Shown here: in pieces, positions 53,453-64,000 of the stretch
Layout: each line of letters begins with the position of its first letter
Numbering within the stretch: position 1 is the stretch's first letter
Origin: Rhizobium leguminosarum
Lineage (GTDB): Bacteria; Pseudomonadota; Alphaproteobacteria; Rhizobiales; Rhizobiaceae
Direction of reading: 5' to 3'
NCBI RefSeq assembly: GCF_004123835.1
Contig: NZ_MZMU01000012.1
Coordinates: 248,001 to 312,000, forward strand
Length of the DNA: 64,000 nt
The notes under the pieces: model-generated
What the model saw: the letters and a program-made list of their open reading frames with translations, nothing else
What the model was told of the DNA's origin: nothing
Databases searched by the model: none
Made by a program: the position numbers and the translations under genes

Positions 53453-54372
53453 CAGTCAAGAGGATTGGGCGCCCCAGCCATCATGCCGTGCTTCCGATCA
53501 TGGAAGCCGAAGAGCGGTTCGTGCTGCCACGTCCGCTGCGCCGGGTCACGCGCTTCCTGATCAGCCTCTGCAGCGGCCGCATCTACATTCCTGTTCATAC
53601 GGGCACGGTCTCGGCGCTCGCTTTCTTGGGCGCGACGGGGCTTTACGGCATGTCGCTCGGCGGCCACACGGAAGCCGTGGCGCAGGCGACGACGACGGCC
53701 GCGGGTTTTGCGATCGAGGACGTGAAGGTCTCCGGCAATTCGGAAACCTCCGAAATCGAGATCCTGCAACTGATCGGCCTTGACGGCACGACCTCGCTGG
53801 TCGCCCTCGACGTCGATGCCGCCCGCCGGAAGATCGCGCATCTTCCCTGGGTCGAAAATGTCGAGGTCCGCAAGATTTATCCGAAGACGATCGAGGTGAA
53901 GCTCAAGGAGCGCCAGGCCTATGCGATCTGGCAGCACGGGCAGGAGCTTTCCCTGATCGAGAAGAACGGCAGCGTCATTGCGCCGCTGCGCGACAACAAG
54001 TTTTCGGCGCTGCCGCTCGTCGTCGGCCGCGATGCCGAAACGGCGGCGGCTTCGCTCGACGACGCCTTCTCGAAGTGGCCCGACGTGAAGGCCCGCGTGA
54101 AGGCCTATGTCTGGATATCAGGCCGTCGCTGGGACCTGCACATGGATAACGGCGTCGTCGTCAAGCTGCCGGAAGATGGTATCGACCAGGCACTGGCGAC
54201 GCTTTCGAAGTTCGACAAGGAGCATCAGTTGCTGGAGCGGGACATTGCCGCAGTCGATCTCAGGCTGGCCGACAGAACCGCGATCCAGCTGACGCCGGAG
54301 GCGGCGATCCGCAGGCAGACGGCAGTGACGGAGCGTACGAAAGAATTGAAGAAGGCGGGGCAGAATATATGA
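53440..54372 (+). CDS. ftsQ: Cell division protein FtsQ
   Basis: A 310-residue bitopic protein: basic cytosolic N-terminus, one helix (about 48-66), a POTRA domain ([18 protein letters not shown], about 84-155) and the FtsQ beta domain to the C-terminus. It recruits FtsL/FtsB. The best start is TTG 53440, with GGAGG eight bases before it, inside the end of ddl; the longer frame from 53257 would overlap ddl by almost 200 bases. The stop overlaps the ftsA start (ATGA). Confidence 0.88.
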   Translation: MFALTVKRIGRPSHHAVLPIMEAEERFVLPRPLRRVTRFLISLCSGRIYIPVHTGTVSALAFLGATGLYGMSLGGHTEAVAQATTTAAGFAIEDVKVSGNSETSEIEILQLIGLDGTTSLVALDVDAARRKIAHLPWVENVEVRKIYPKTIEVKLKERQAYAIWQHGQELSLIEKNGSVIAPLRDNKFSALPLVVGRDAETAAASLDDAFSKWPDVKARVKAYVWISGRRWDLHMDNGVVVKLPEDGIDQALATLSKFDKEHQLLERDIAAVDLRLADRTAIQLTPEAAIRRQTAVTERTKELKKAGQNI

Positions 54373-55700
54373 GCTTGTTCGGTTCATCCCATTTCGGATT
54401 GCCGCGCCTGAAGCCGCTTTCGTCGAAGCGGTCACATGTCGTTTCGGTGCTCGACATCGGTTCGACCAAGGTCGTCTGCATGATCGGCCGGCTGACGCCG
54501 CGCGAGGAAAGCCAGATCCTGCCCGGCCGCACGCACAATATCGAAATCATCGGCATCGGCCACCAGCGTTCCCGCGGCATCAAGACCGGCGTCATCGCCG
54601 ATCTCGACGCGCTGGAAGGCGTCATCCGTCTCGCCGTCGATGCGGCCGAGCGGATGGCGGGGCTGACCGTCGAGAGCCTGATCGTCAATCTGACGGCCGG
54701 CCGGCTCGGCAGCGACATCTACACAGCGACAATCGATCTTGGCGGCCAGGAAGTCGAGCTCAACGATCTGAAGAAGGTGCTGTCGGCCGCTTGCCAGCAG
54801 TCGCTGCGCCAGGACCGTTCGGTGCTGCATTCGCTGGCGACCGGCTTCTCGCTCGACGGCGAGCGCGGGATCCGCGATCCGCTGGCGATGTATGGCGATG
54901 CGCTCGGCGTCGACATGCATGTGGTGACGGCGGAGCGCTCGGCGCTGAAGAACCTCGAGCTTAGCGTCAATCGTGCGCATCTGTCGGTCGAGGGCATCGT
55001 CGCGACGCCCTATGCATCGGGTCTTGCGGCTCTCGTCGACGACGAGGTCGAGCTCGGCTGCGCGGCGATCGATATGGGCGGCGGCACGACGACGATCTCG
55101 GTCTTTGCCGAAGGCAAGCTCGTTCATACGGATGCCGTCGGCCTCGGCGGCCATCACGTCACCACCGACCTGGCGCGCGGCCTTTCGACCCGCATCGAGG
55201 ATGCTGAGCGGCTGAAGGTCGTGCATGCCTCGGCGCTTTCGAATTCCTCCGACGAGCGTGAGTTGATCTCGATCCCGCCGATCGGCGAGGACGATCGCGA
55301 CCAGCCGTCGCAGGTGCCGCGGGCGCTGGTTTCGCGCATCGTCTCGGCCCGAATCGAGGAGACGATGGAACTGATCCGCGACCGTATCCAGCGTTCTGGC
55401 TTCAGCCCGATCGTCGGCAAGCGCGTCGTGCTGACCGGCGGGGCGAGCCAGCTGACCGGCCTTGCCGACGTGGCGCGGCGCATCCTTGCCCGCAACGTCC
55501 GTATCGGCCGTCCGATGGGCGTCTCGGGGTTGCCGACGGCGGCCAAGGGCCCGGCCTTTTCGACGGCTGTCGGCCTGATGATCTATCCGCAGGTCGCGGA
55601 CATGGAGACACATGCGTCACAGAGCGGTCTGCTCATGTCGCTTGGGGGAAATAACAGCCGCATAGCCCGCATGGGCCAGTGGCTGAAGGAAAGCTTCTGA
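54369..55700 (+). CDS. ftsA: Cell division protein FtsA
   Basis: A 443-residue actin-like ATPase that anchors FtsZ to the membrane. LDIGSTKVVCMIG (phosphate 1), the 1C domain insert, IDMGGGTTTIS (phosphate 2) and LTGGASQLTG (adenosine loop) are present. The C-terminus MGQWLKESF is the amphipathic membrane-targeting helix. A short cytosolic N-terminal lead of about 25 residues precedes the conserved start. Starts within the ftsQ stop. Confidence 0.96.
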   Translation: MSLFGSSHFGLPRLKPLSSKRSHVVSVLDIGSTKVVCMIGRLTPREESQILPGRTHNIEIIGIGHQRSRGIKTGVIADLDALEGVIRLAVDAAERMAGLTVESLIVNLTAGRLGSDIYTATIDLGGQEVELNDLKKVLSAACQQSLRQDRSVLHSLATGFSLDGERGIRDPLAMYGDALGVDMHVVTAERSALKNLELSVNRAHLSVEGIVATPYASGLAALVDDEVELGCAAIDMGGGTTTISVFAEGKLVHTDAVGLGGHHVTTDLARGLSTRIEDAERLKVVHASALSNSSDERELISIPPIGEDDRDQPSQVPRALVSRIVSARIEETMELIRDRIQRSGFSPIVGKRVVLTGGASQLTGLADVARRILARNVRIGRPMGVSGLPTAAKGPAFSTAVGLMIYPQVADMETHASQSGLLMSLGGNNSRIARMGQWLKESF

Positions 55701-55755
55701 AATTGCGTAATTGGCCGGCGTGGCGATGCGGCCAGAGAGAGAAGGAACAGGTACC

Positions 55756-57474
55756 ATGACCATCAAGCTGCAAAAGCCTGACATCACAGAGCTGAAGCCG
55801 CGCATCACCGTGTTCGGCGTTGGCGGCGGTGGCGGCAATGCCGTCAACAACATGATTACCGCCGGCCTCCAGGGCGTCGACTTCGTCGTCGCCAACACGG
55901 ATGCGCAGGCGCTGACGATGACGAAGGCCGAGCGCATCATCCAGCTCGGCGTCAACGTCACCGAAGGCCTCGGTGCCGGCTCGCAGCCGGAAGTCGGCCG
56001 CGCGGCTGCCGAGGAGTGCATCGACGAGATCGTCGATCACCTGAACGGCACGCATATGTGCTTCGTCACCGCCGGCATGGGCGGCGGCACCGGGACGGGT
56101 GCTGCACCCGTTGTCGCACAGGCGGCCCGCAACAAGGGCATCCTGACGGTCGGCGTCGTCACCAAGCCGTTCCATTTCGAAGGCGGGCGCCGCATGCGCC
56201 TGGCCGAGATGGGCATCCAGGAACTGCAGAAGTCTGTCGATACGCTGATCGTCATTCCGAACCAGAACCTCTTCCGCATTGCCAACGACAAGACGACGTT
56301 CGCCGATGCCTTCGCCATGGCTGACCAGGTTCTCTATTCGGGCGTTGCCTGCATCACCGACCTGATGGTCAAGGAAGGCCTCATCAACCTCGACTTCGCC
56401 GACGTCCGCTCGGTGATGCGCGAGATGGGCCGCGCGATGATGGGCACCGGCGAAGCTTCCGGCTCCGGCCGCGCGCTGCAGGCCGCAGAGGCTGCGATCG
56501 CCAACCCGCTGCTTGACGAAACCTCGATGAAGGGCGCCCAGGGCCTGCTGATCTCCATCACCGGCGGTCGCGACCTCACCCTCTTCGAAGTCGACGAAGC
56601 CGCGACCCGCATCCGCGAGGAAGTCGATCCTGACGCCAACATCATCCTCGGCGCCACCTTCGACGAATCGCTCGAAGGCATCATCCGCGTTTCGGTCGTC
56701 GCAACCGGCATCGACCGGGCGATGAACGAAGCGGCCGAGCGCAACTTCCAGCCGGCAGCAAGGCCTGCTATCCGTCCCTCCGCGGCTGTTGCTCCGGCAG
56801 CGGCCGCTGTCCAGCCTGCCCCCGTGATGCAGGCACCGAAGGCCGTGGATCCGATCGCGCAGACCATCCGCGAAGCCGAGATGGAACGCGAGCTCGAAAT
56901 TCCGGCCCCGCGTGCTGCCGCACCGCTGCAGCAGCCAGCGGCACAGCAGGAAACCTTCCGTCCGCAGAGCAAGATCTTCGCGCCTGCGCCGGAAGCTCCG
57001 GCAATGCGTCCGGCACCGGTGCAGCAGCAGGCTCCGGCGCCCGCCATGAGCCAGCCGGTCGTGAGCCAGCCCATCCAGCAACAGCCGATCCGTCAGGAGC
57101 CGACCATCCGTCAGGCGCCCGAACCGATGCGCATGCCGAAGGTCGAGGATTTCCCGCCGGTCGTCCAGGCCGAACTCGACCACCGCACGCAGCCGGCTTC
57201 CGCGCATGCGGCGGAGGAGCGCGGTCCGATGGGCCTGCTCAAGCGAATCACCAATTCGCTTGGCCGCCGCGACGACGACGCCGTTGCCGCCGACATGACT
57301 GCCGCACCGCCGGCCGCTTCGCAGCAGCGCCGTCCGCTGTCGCCCGAGGCAAGCCTCTACGCACCGCGCCGCGGCAACCTCGACGACCAGGGCCGCGCGG
57401 TTCCGCAGGCCCGAATGATGCAGGAAGACGACCAGCTGGAAATCCCGGCATTCCTGCGTCGCCAGTCGAACTGA
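55756..57474 (+). CDS. ftsZ: Cell division GTPase FtsZ (long form)
   Basis: A 572-residue tubulin homologue that forms the Z ring. The GTPase domain (about 1-320) has [13 protein letters not shown], the tubulin signature [10 protein letters not shown] and the T7 synergy-loop region NLDFADV. It is followed by a very long Pro/Gln/Ala-rich linker (about 325-550) and the C-terminal peptide [12 protein letters not shown] that binds FtsA and other partners. The length matches the essential FtsZ1 of rhizobia, not the truncated FtsZ2. ATG 55756 starts the conserved sequence. Confidence 0.96.
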   Translation: MTIKLQKPDITELKPRITVFGVGGGGGNAVNNMITAGLQGVDFVVANTDAQALTMTKAERIIQLGVNVTEGLGAGSQPEVGRAAAEECIDEIVDHLNGTHMCFVTAGMGGGTGTGAAPVVAQAARNKGILTVGVVTKPFHFEGGRRMRLAEMGIQELQKSVDTLIVIPNQNLFRIANDKTTFADAFAMADQVLYSGVACITDLMVKEGLINLDFADVRSVMREMGRAMMGTGEASGSGRALQAAEAAIANPLLDETSMKGAQGLLISITGGRDLTLFEVDEAATRIREEVDPDANIILGATFDESLEGIIRVSVVATGIDRAMNEAAERNFQPAARPAIRPSAAVAPAAAAVQPAPVMQAPKAVDPIAQTIREAEMERELEIPAPRAAAPLQQPAAQQETFRPQSKIFAPAPEAPAMRPAPVQQQAPAPAMSQPVVSQPIQQQPIRQEPTIRQAPEPMRMPKVEDFPPVVQAELDHRTQPASAHAAEERGPMGLLKRITNSLGRRDDDAVAADMTAAPPAASQQRRPLSPEASLYAPRRGNLDDQGRAVPQARMMQEDDQLEIPAFLRRQSN

Positions 57475-57495
57475 GGCCGTGCTTCGGCACCGTTC

Positions 57496-57521
57496 ATGCC
57501 CGGGATCAAGATCCCGGGCAT
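57496..57521 (+). terminator. Hairpin after ftsZ, probable weak terminator
   Basis: ATGCCCGGGATC and GATCCCGGGCAT form a perfect 12-bp stem with a very short loop. The following TGCTGTTTTTC is only a weak T-tract, so termination may be partial and lpxC may be read through from ftsZ. Confidence 0.6.
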
Positions 57522-57736
57522 TGCTGTTTTTCAGCCTGCGATTCGCGAGCAATTTCAATCGCGTGACTTCGTAACAAAGCGAAAGAAACAGTGATTTGGA
57601 TTGGAGCGCCGGCGCACGTAAGTATGGTGCAATGAAACTGCCCTAGGAGACCTTTCGACAGGCTCCGGCTGCAGAATGAACGATGACCGTGCTGATCGGA
57701 CAGACCGCCGGTACGGAAGAATAAAAGGCAGAATTT

Positions 57737-58693
57737 ATGGCGATTGGCTTGCTGGGTTTTCAAACGACGGTATCGCGTCCGGTGACGCTTTCGGGCACCG
57801 GGGTCCATTCTGGCGCGGAAGTCTCGATCACCCTGAATCCGGCCGAATCCGACACCGGCGTCGTTTTCCAGCGCTTGCATGACAATGGCGACATCACCGA
57901 ACTCAAGGCCGTCTCCTCGCAAGTCGGCAATACCGACCTCTGCACCGTGCTCGGCTTCTCGCCGGCCCATTCGGTTGCGACGATCGAGCATGTCATGGCC
58001 GCCGTCTATGCGCTCGGCCTCGACAATGTGGTGATCGAGGTGCAGGGCTCCGAAATGCCGATCATGGACGGCAGCTCGCTGCCCTTCGTCGAGGCGATCG
58101 AGCAGGTCGGTCTCGTCTCGCTCGGCGTCAAGCGCCGCTATATCCGTATCACCAAGCCGGTGCGAATCGAGCATGGCGGCTCCTGGAGCGAATTCCGCCC
58201 CTATGACGGCACGCGCTTCGAAGTCGAGATTGATTTCGATTGCCCGCTGATCGGCCGGCAGAAGTGGGCCGGCGACATGACCGCCGCCGTCTTCAAAGCC
58301 GAGCTTTCCCGCGCCCGCACCTTCGGCTTCATGCGCGATGTCGAGCGTCTCTGGGCGTCAGGCCACGCGCTCGGCTCCTCGCTTGAAAATTCCGTCGTCA
58401 TCTCGGACGACAACACCGTCATCAACGTCGAAGGACTGCGTTACGCCAAGGACGAATTCGTCCGCCACAAGGCGCTCGATGCCGTCGGCGATCTCTCGCT
58501 TGCCGGCGCCCAGTTCATCGGCTGCTACCGTTCCTATCGCGGTGGTCACAAGATGAACGCCAATGCGCTGAAGGCGCTGCTCGCCGATCCCTCCGCCTAC
58601 GAGGTGGTCGAGACGTCGACGCCGCGCCAGCGCGTCGCTGCCCGCGAACTGATCGCGGTCAGTGCTTCGGAATTCGCTCCCTGGTCGGCATGA
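57737..58693 (+). CDS. lpxC: UDP-3-O-acyl-N-acetylglucosamine deacetylase LpxC
   Basis: A 318-residue zinc deacetylase catalysing the first committed step of lipid A synthesis. Zinc ligands are H85 in IEHVMAA and H244/D248 in RHKALDAVGDL; H271 is the general catalytic His in RGGHKMN. LSGTGVHSG near the N-terminus and MPIMDGSS are family landmarks. It follows ftsZ, as in E. coli, and ends at a terminator. No clear ribosome site is seen before the ATG. Confidence 0.96.
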   Translation: MAIGLLGFQTTVSRPVTLSGTGVHSGAEVSITLNPAESDTGVVFQRLHDNGDITELKAVSSQVGNTDLCTVLGFSPAHSVATIEHVMAAVYALGLDNVVIEVQGSEMPIMDGSSLPFVEAIEQVGLVSLGVKRRYIRITKPVRIEHGGSWSEFRPYDGTRFEVEIDFDCPLIGRQKWAGDMTAAVFKAELSRARTFGFMRDVERLWASGHALGSSLENSVVISDDNTVINVEGLRYAKDEFVRHKALDAVGDLSLAGAQFIGCYRSYRGGHKMNANALKALLADPSAYEVVETSTPRQRVAARELIAVSASEFAPWSA

Positions 58694-58718
58694 CCTCCAG
58701 CATATTCTCAAGACCAGG

Positions 58719-58747
58719 CCGCCTCTTTCCCGGAGGCGGTTTTTTTT
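58719..58747 (+). terminator. Rho-independent terminator of lpxC
   Basis: CCGCCTC and GAGGCGG form the stem, followed by eight T residues (58740-58747). Confidence 0.92.
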
Positions 58748-58976
58748 ATGTCCGGCCGTGTCTGCGGCTATAGCCCGATGCGTGGTCGCCACAGGTCGGG
58801 AAGAAGTTGAAAAGCCGGTCATTTCTGCGGCTGCTGCCACAAAAATGCGTTAATGCCTTATCATTGCGTTGCTCTTGATGCACATTTGTGGCTAGAAACG
58901 CCAGCGAGGCGTGGCTGCCGTGGAGAGAGCGGCAGCAGTGGGGTTCTTTCGAATGGGTTATGCAGGATCTGAAGGT

Positions 58977-59822
58977 ATGATGAAGACAGCGCGCGCTTTG
59001 TTCGCATCGCTTCTGGTGCTCAGCGCAGGCGCCTCGATCTCCGGTTGCCAGTCGGATCCCGATATCGACATCACCAAGCTCGGCCTCGAAACCGATCCGC
59101 CCGACGTGCTCTACACCCAGGGCCTTGCCAATATGAAGGCCGGCAACATGGCGGAAGCGGGGCGCAAGTTCGACGCGATCGACCGCGAGAACCCGTTCTC
59201 CGAATGGGCACGCAAGGCGCTTGTGATGAGCACCTTCGTCAAATACCGCCAAGGCCGCCTGGACGATGCGCTTGCTTCAGGCAACCGCTACATGTCGCAA
59301 TATCCGAAGTCCCAGGATGCCGCCTATGTGCAGTATCTCATCGGTCTCACCTATTCCAAGCAGATCGTCGACGTGACGCAGGACCAGCGCGCCTCGGCCA
59401 AGACGATCGAGGCGATGCAGGCTGTCGTCGACAATTATCCGAACTCCGAATATGTCGACGACGCACAGGCGAAGATCCGCTTTGCGCGCGACCAGCTCGC
59501 CGGCAAGGAAATGCAGATCGGCCGCTACTATATGGAGCGGAAGGAATATCTCGCTGCGATCTCGCGCTTCCGGATCGTCGTCGAGAAATATCCGAATACG
59601 AACCAGATCGAAGAGGCGCTGGCGCGTCTCGTCGAAGCTTATTACGCCATGGGCATCGTCGACGAGGCGCAGACAGCCGCTGCCGTTCTCGGTCACAATT
59701 ATCCCGACAGCCAGTGGTATGCTGATTCCTACAAGCTGCTGCAGAGCGGCGGTGCCGAGCCGCGTGAAAACAAGGGCTCGTGGATCGCAGCAGCGGGCAA
59801 GAAACTTCTTCTCGGTTCCTGA
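58977..59822 (+). CDS. bamD: Outer membrane protein assembly factor BamD
   Basis: A 281-residue lipoprotein of the BAM complex. Signal peptide with lipobox ISGC, then five TPR-like repeats (about 38-255), including [20 protein letters not shown] and [15 protein letters not shown]. It binds BamA and guides beta-barrel insertion. GAAGG precedes tandem ATG codons; the longer frame from 58911 would put a charged segment before the signal. It is followed by recN after five bases, so they are co-transcribed. Confidence 0.93.
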   Translation: MMKTARALFASLLVLSAGASISGCQSDPDIDITKLGLETDPPDVLYTQGLANMKAGNMAEAGRKFDAIDRENPFSEWARKALVMSTFVKYRQGRLDDALASGNRYMSQYPKSQDAAYVQYLIGLTYSKQIVDVTQDQRASAKTIEAMQAVVDNYPNSEYVDDAQAKIRFARDQLAGKEMQIGRYYMERKEYLAAISRFRIVVEKYPNTNQIEEALARLVEAYYAMGIVDEAQTAAAVLGHNYPDSQWYADSYKLLQSGGAEPRENKGSWIAAAGKKLLLGS

Positions 59823-59827
59823 GGCCA

Positions 59828-61501
59828 ATGCTGATCCAGCTTTCGATCCGCGATATCGTCCTGATCGAGCGGCTGGATCTTGCCTTCGAGACCGGCCTCT
59901 CCGTGCTGACGGGCGAGACCGGGGCGGGCAAATCCATCCTGCTCGACAGCCTGTCGCTGGCGCTCGGCGGGCGCGGTGACGGCGGCCTGGTGCGCCATGG
60001 CGAGGACAAGGGTCAGGTGACGGCGGTGTTCGACGTCGGCATGGAACACGGCGTCCGCATACTCCTGCGTGAAAACGGCATCGACGACGAGGGCGACCTG
60101 ATCTTCCGCCGCCAACAATCGGCGGACGGGCGCACCAAGGCCTATGTCAACGACCAGCCGGTCAGCGTGCAACTGATGCGCCAGGCCGGTCAGATGCTGG
60201 TCGAAATCCACGGACAGCACGACGATCGCGCCCTTGTCGACACCAATGCCCACCGCACTCTCCTCGATGCCTTTGCCGGCCTCACCGACGAGGTTTCGGA
60301 AGTCTCCCGGCTCTATCGCCTTTGGCGCGACAGCGAGCGGACGCTGAAGAAGCACCGCGAGAAGGTGGAAAGTGCGGCGCGCGAAGCCGACTACCTGCGC
60401 TCTTCGGTCGAGGAGCTCGAGAAGCTCTCGCCGCAGGATGGCGAGGAGGAAGAACTCGCCGATCGCCGGCAGAAGATGATGAAGGCCGAGCGAATCGCCG
60501 GCGATATCGCCGAGGCGTCCGAATTCCTCAACGGCAGTGCCTCGCCGGTGCCCCATATCGCCTCGCTGGTGCGCCGGCTGGAGCGCAAGAGCCATGAGGC
60601 GCCGGGACTGCTCGAAGACACCGTGACGCTGCTCGATGCTGCGCTCGACCAGCTTTCCAACGCGCAGATGGAAGTCGAGGCGGCACTTCGTAAGACCGAA
60701 TACGATCCGAGAGAGCTGGAGCGGGTGGAGGAGCGGCTTTTCGCGCTCAGGGCCGCCTCGCGCAAATATTCCGTTCCCGTCACCGAACTGCCCGCGCTTG
60801 CCGTGCGCATGATCGCCGATCTTGCCGATCTCGACGCGGGCGAGGAGCGGCTTGCGCGGCTCGACGCCGAGGTCGGCCTTGCACGGGAAAATTATGATGC
60901 GGCGGCGCGCTCGCTCTCCGACAAGCGCCATCATGCTGGCACAGCACTGGCTGGGGTCGTCATGGCCGAGCTGCCAGCGCTGAAGCTCGAACGCGCCCGT
61001 TTCATGGTCGAGATCACCACAGATGCGGGCGAGGCGCTGGCCGAAGGCATCGACGTCGTCGAGTTCCATGTCCAGACCAATCCCGGCACGCGGCCGGGCT
61101 CGATCATGAAGGTCGCCTCCGGCGGCGAGCTGTCGCGTTTCCTGCTGGCGCTGAAGGTGGCGCTCGCCGATCGCGGATCGGCCCCGACGCTCGTCTTCGA
61201 CGAAATCGATACCGGCGTCGGCGGCGCGGTGGCCGATGCGATTGGCCAGCGGCTGAAGCGGCTGTCGGAGCGGGTGCAGGTGCTGTCGGTCACGCATGCG
61301 CCGCAGGTCGCTGCGCGGGCGGCGACACATCTCTTGATCTCCAAGGGGCCATCGACCGACGGTTCGGAAAAGATCGCCACGCGTGTCGCGACGATGGCGC
61401 AGAAGGATCGCACCGAGGAGATCGCCCGTATGCTGGCCGGGGCTTCCGTAACCGAAGAGGCGAGGGCGGCGGCGAAGCGGCTGCTGGCCGGCAACGGCTG
61501 A
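59828..61501 (+). CDS. recN: DNA repair protein RecN
   Basis: A 557-residue SMC-like ATPase that acts in recombination repair of double-strand breaks. Walker A GETGAGKSIL (about 30-39), the coiled-coil middle (150-370, with the dimer contact near the centre), the ABC signature SGGELSRFLLALK and Walker B LVFDEIDTGVGG. ATG 59828 lies five bases after bamD; an upstream in-frame start (59780) lies inside bamD. Confidence 0.95.
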   Translation: MLIQLSIRDIVLIERLDLAFETGLSVLTGETGAGKSILLDSLSLALGGRGDGGLVRHGEDKGQVTAVFDVGMEHGVRILLRENGIDDEGDLIFRRQQSADGRTKAYVNDQPVSVQLMRQAGQMLVEIHGQHDDRALVDTNAHRTLLDAFAGLTDEVSEVSRLYRLWRDSERTLKKHREKVESAAREADYLRSSVEELEKLSPQDGEEEELADRRQKMMKAERIAGDIAEASEFLNGSASPVPHIASLVRRLERKSHEAPGLLEDTVTLLDAALDQLSNAQMEVEAALRKTEYDPRELERVEERLFALRAASRKYSVPVTELPALAVRMIADLADLDAGEERLARLDAEVGLARENYDAAARSLSDKRHHAGTALAGVVMAELPALKLERARFMVEITTDAGEALAEGIDVVEFHVQTNPGTRPGSIMKVASGGELSRFLLALKVALADRGSAPTLVFDEIDTGVGGAVADAIGQRLKRLSERVQVLSVTHAPQVAARAATHLLISKGPSTDGSEKIATRVATMAQKDRTEEIARMLAGASVTEEARAAAKRLLAGNG

Positions 61502-61599
61502 TTTTTCTTCCGATGCTCTTTCCGCTCGGGCCGGTGGGATGACAATCATCCCGCGGCGCGATATGCGCTGAAGCTTCCCGATCGGCGGCGAGCTCATGC

Positions 61600-64000
<2,401 letters not shown>

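Noticed and set aside
55633..57558. 641-codon minus-strand frame over ftsZ
   Set aside because: Antisense shadow of ftsZ, rich in Arg/Asp/Gly/His runs, no domain and no ribosome site.
59729..61597. 622-codon minus-strand frame over recN
   Set aside because: Antisense shadow of recN, with no recognisable domain.

Overview
The window is a GC-rich piece of an alphaproteobacterial chromosome, most likely Rhizobium (R. etli / R. leguminosarum group). The evidence is the rhizobial order rnpB - mraZ - rsmH - ftsL - ftsI - murE - murF - mraY - murD - ftsW - murG - murC - murB - ddl - ftsQ - ftsA - ftsZ - lpxC - bamD - recN - ligA, an FtsZ with a long C-terminal linker, betaine-lipid genes (btaA/btaB), a PPi-type phosphofructokinase and RIME-like intergenic palindromes. 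Species assignment is inference.

Left third (1-15.1 kb), accessory metabolism: an amino-acid/amine permease, a glutamine-synthetase-like ligase, an aldehyde dehydrogenase and an iron alcohol dehydrogenase form a rightward catabolic block ended by a terminator. An orphan ParA-like ATPase and a leftward L,D-transpeptidase converge on a perfect bidirectional hairpin. Next come a DUF4432-type sugar-epimerase-like protein, a rhodanese-like TIGR01244 protein and a RidA protein on the plus strand. A leftward group then holds a ThDP enzyme, a CaiB/BaiF CoA-transferase, an EamA exporter and an alpha/beta hydrolase.

Middle (15.1-35.5 kb), mixed housekeeping: RNase T2, EttA, an ArsR-methyltransferase fusion with metF behind a perfect palindrome, a 25-residue membrane peptide, a second EamA exporter, an MltB-type transglycosylase, a GH25 lipoprotein lysozyme, btaA-btaB, a serine hydrolase, an SLT transglycosylase, a LysE exporter, PPi-phosphofructokinase, a DjlA-like protein overlapping an AmpD-like amidase, another SLT transglycosylase, and two tandem FAD amine-oxidase paralogues.

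Right part (35.6-64 kb): the RNase P RNA gene, then the division and cell-wall (dcw) cluster, almost all co-oriented and often overlapping by 1-13 bases. It starts behind four 10-bp-spaced MraZ-type boxes. It is interrupted between murB and ddl by an antisense NAD-dependent epimerase, an orphan leftward terminator with a candidate small ORF or sRNA, and aqpZ. After ftsZ come lpxC, bamD, recN, a DUF6886-type gene split by an apparent 1-base frameshift, and ligA, which runs off the right edge. The clearest theme is peptidoglycan: the dcw synthesis genes share the window with at least six enzymes that cut or crosslink the wall. I found no CRISPR array, insertion sequence, prophage or tRNA. No novel defence or mobile system stands out; the points of interest are regulatory and organisational.
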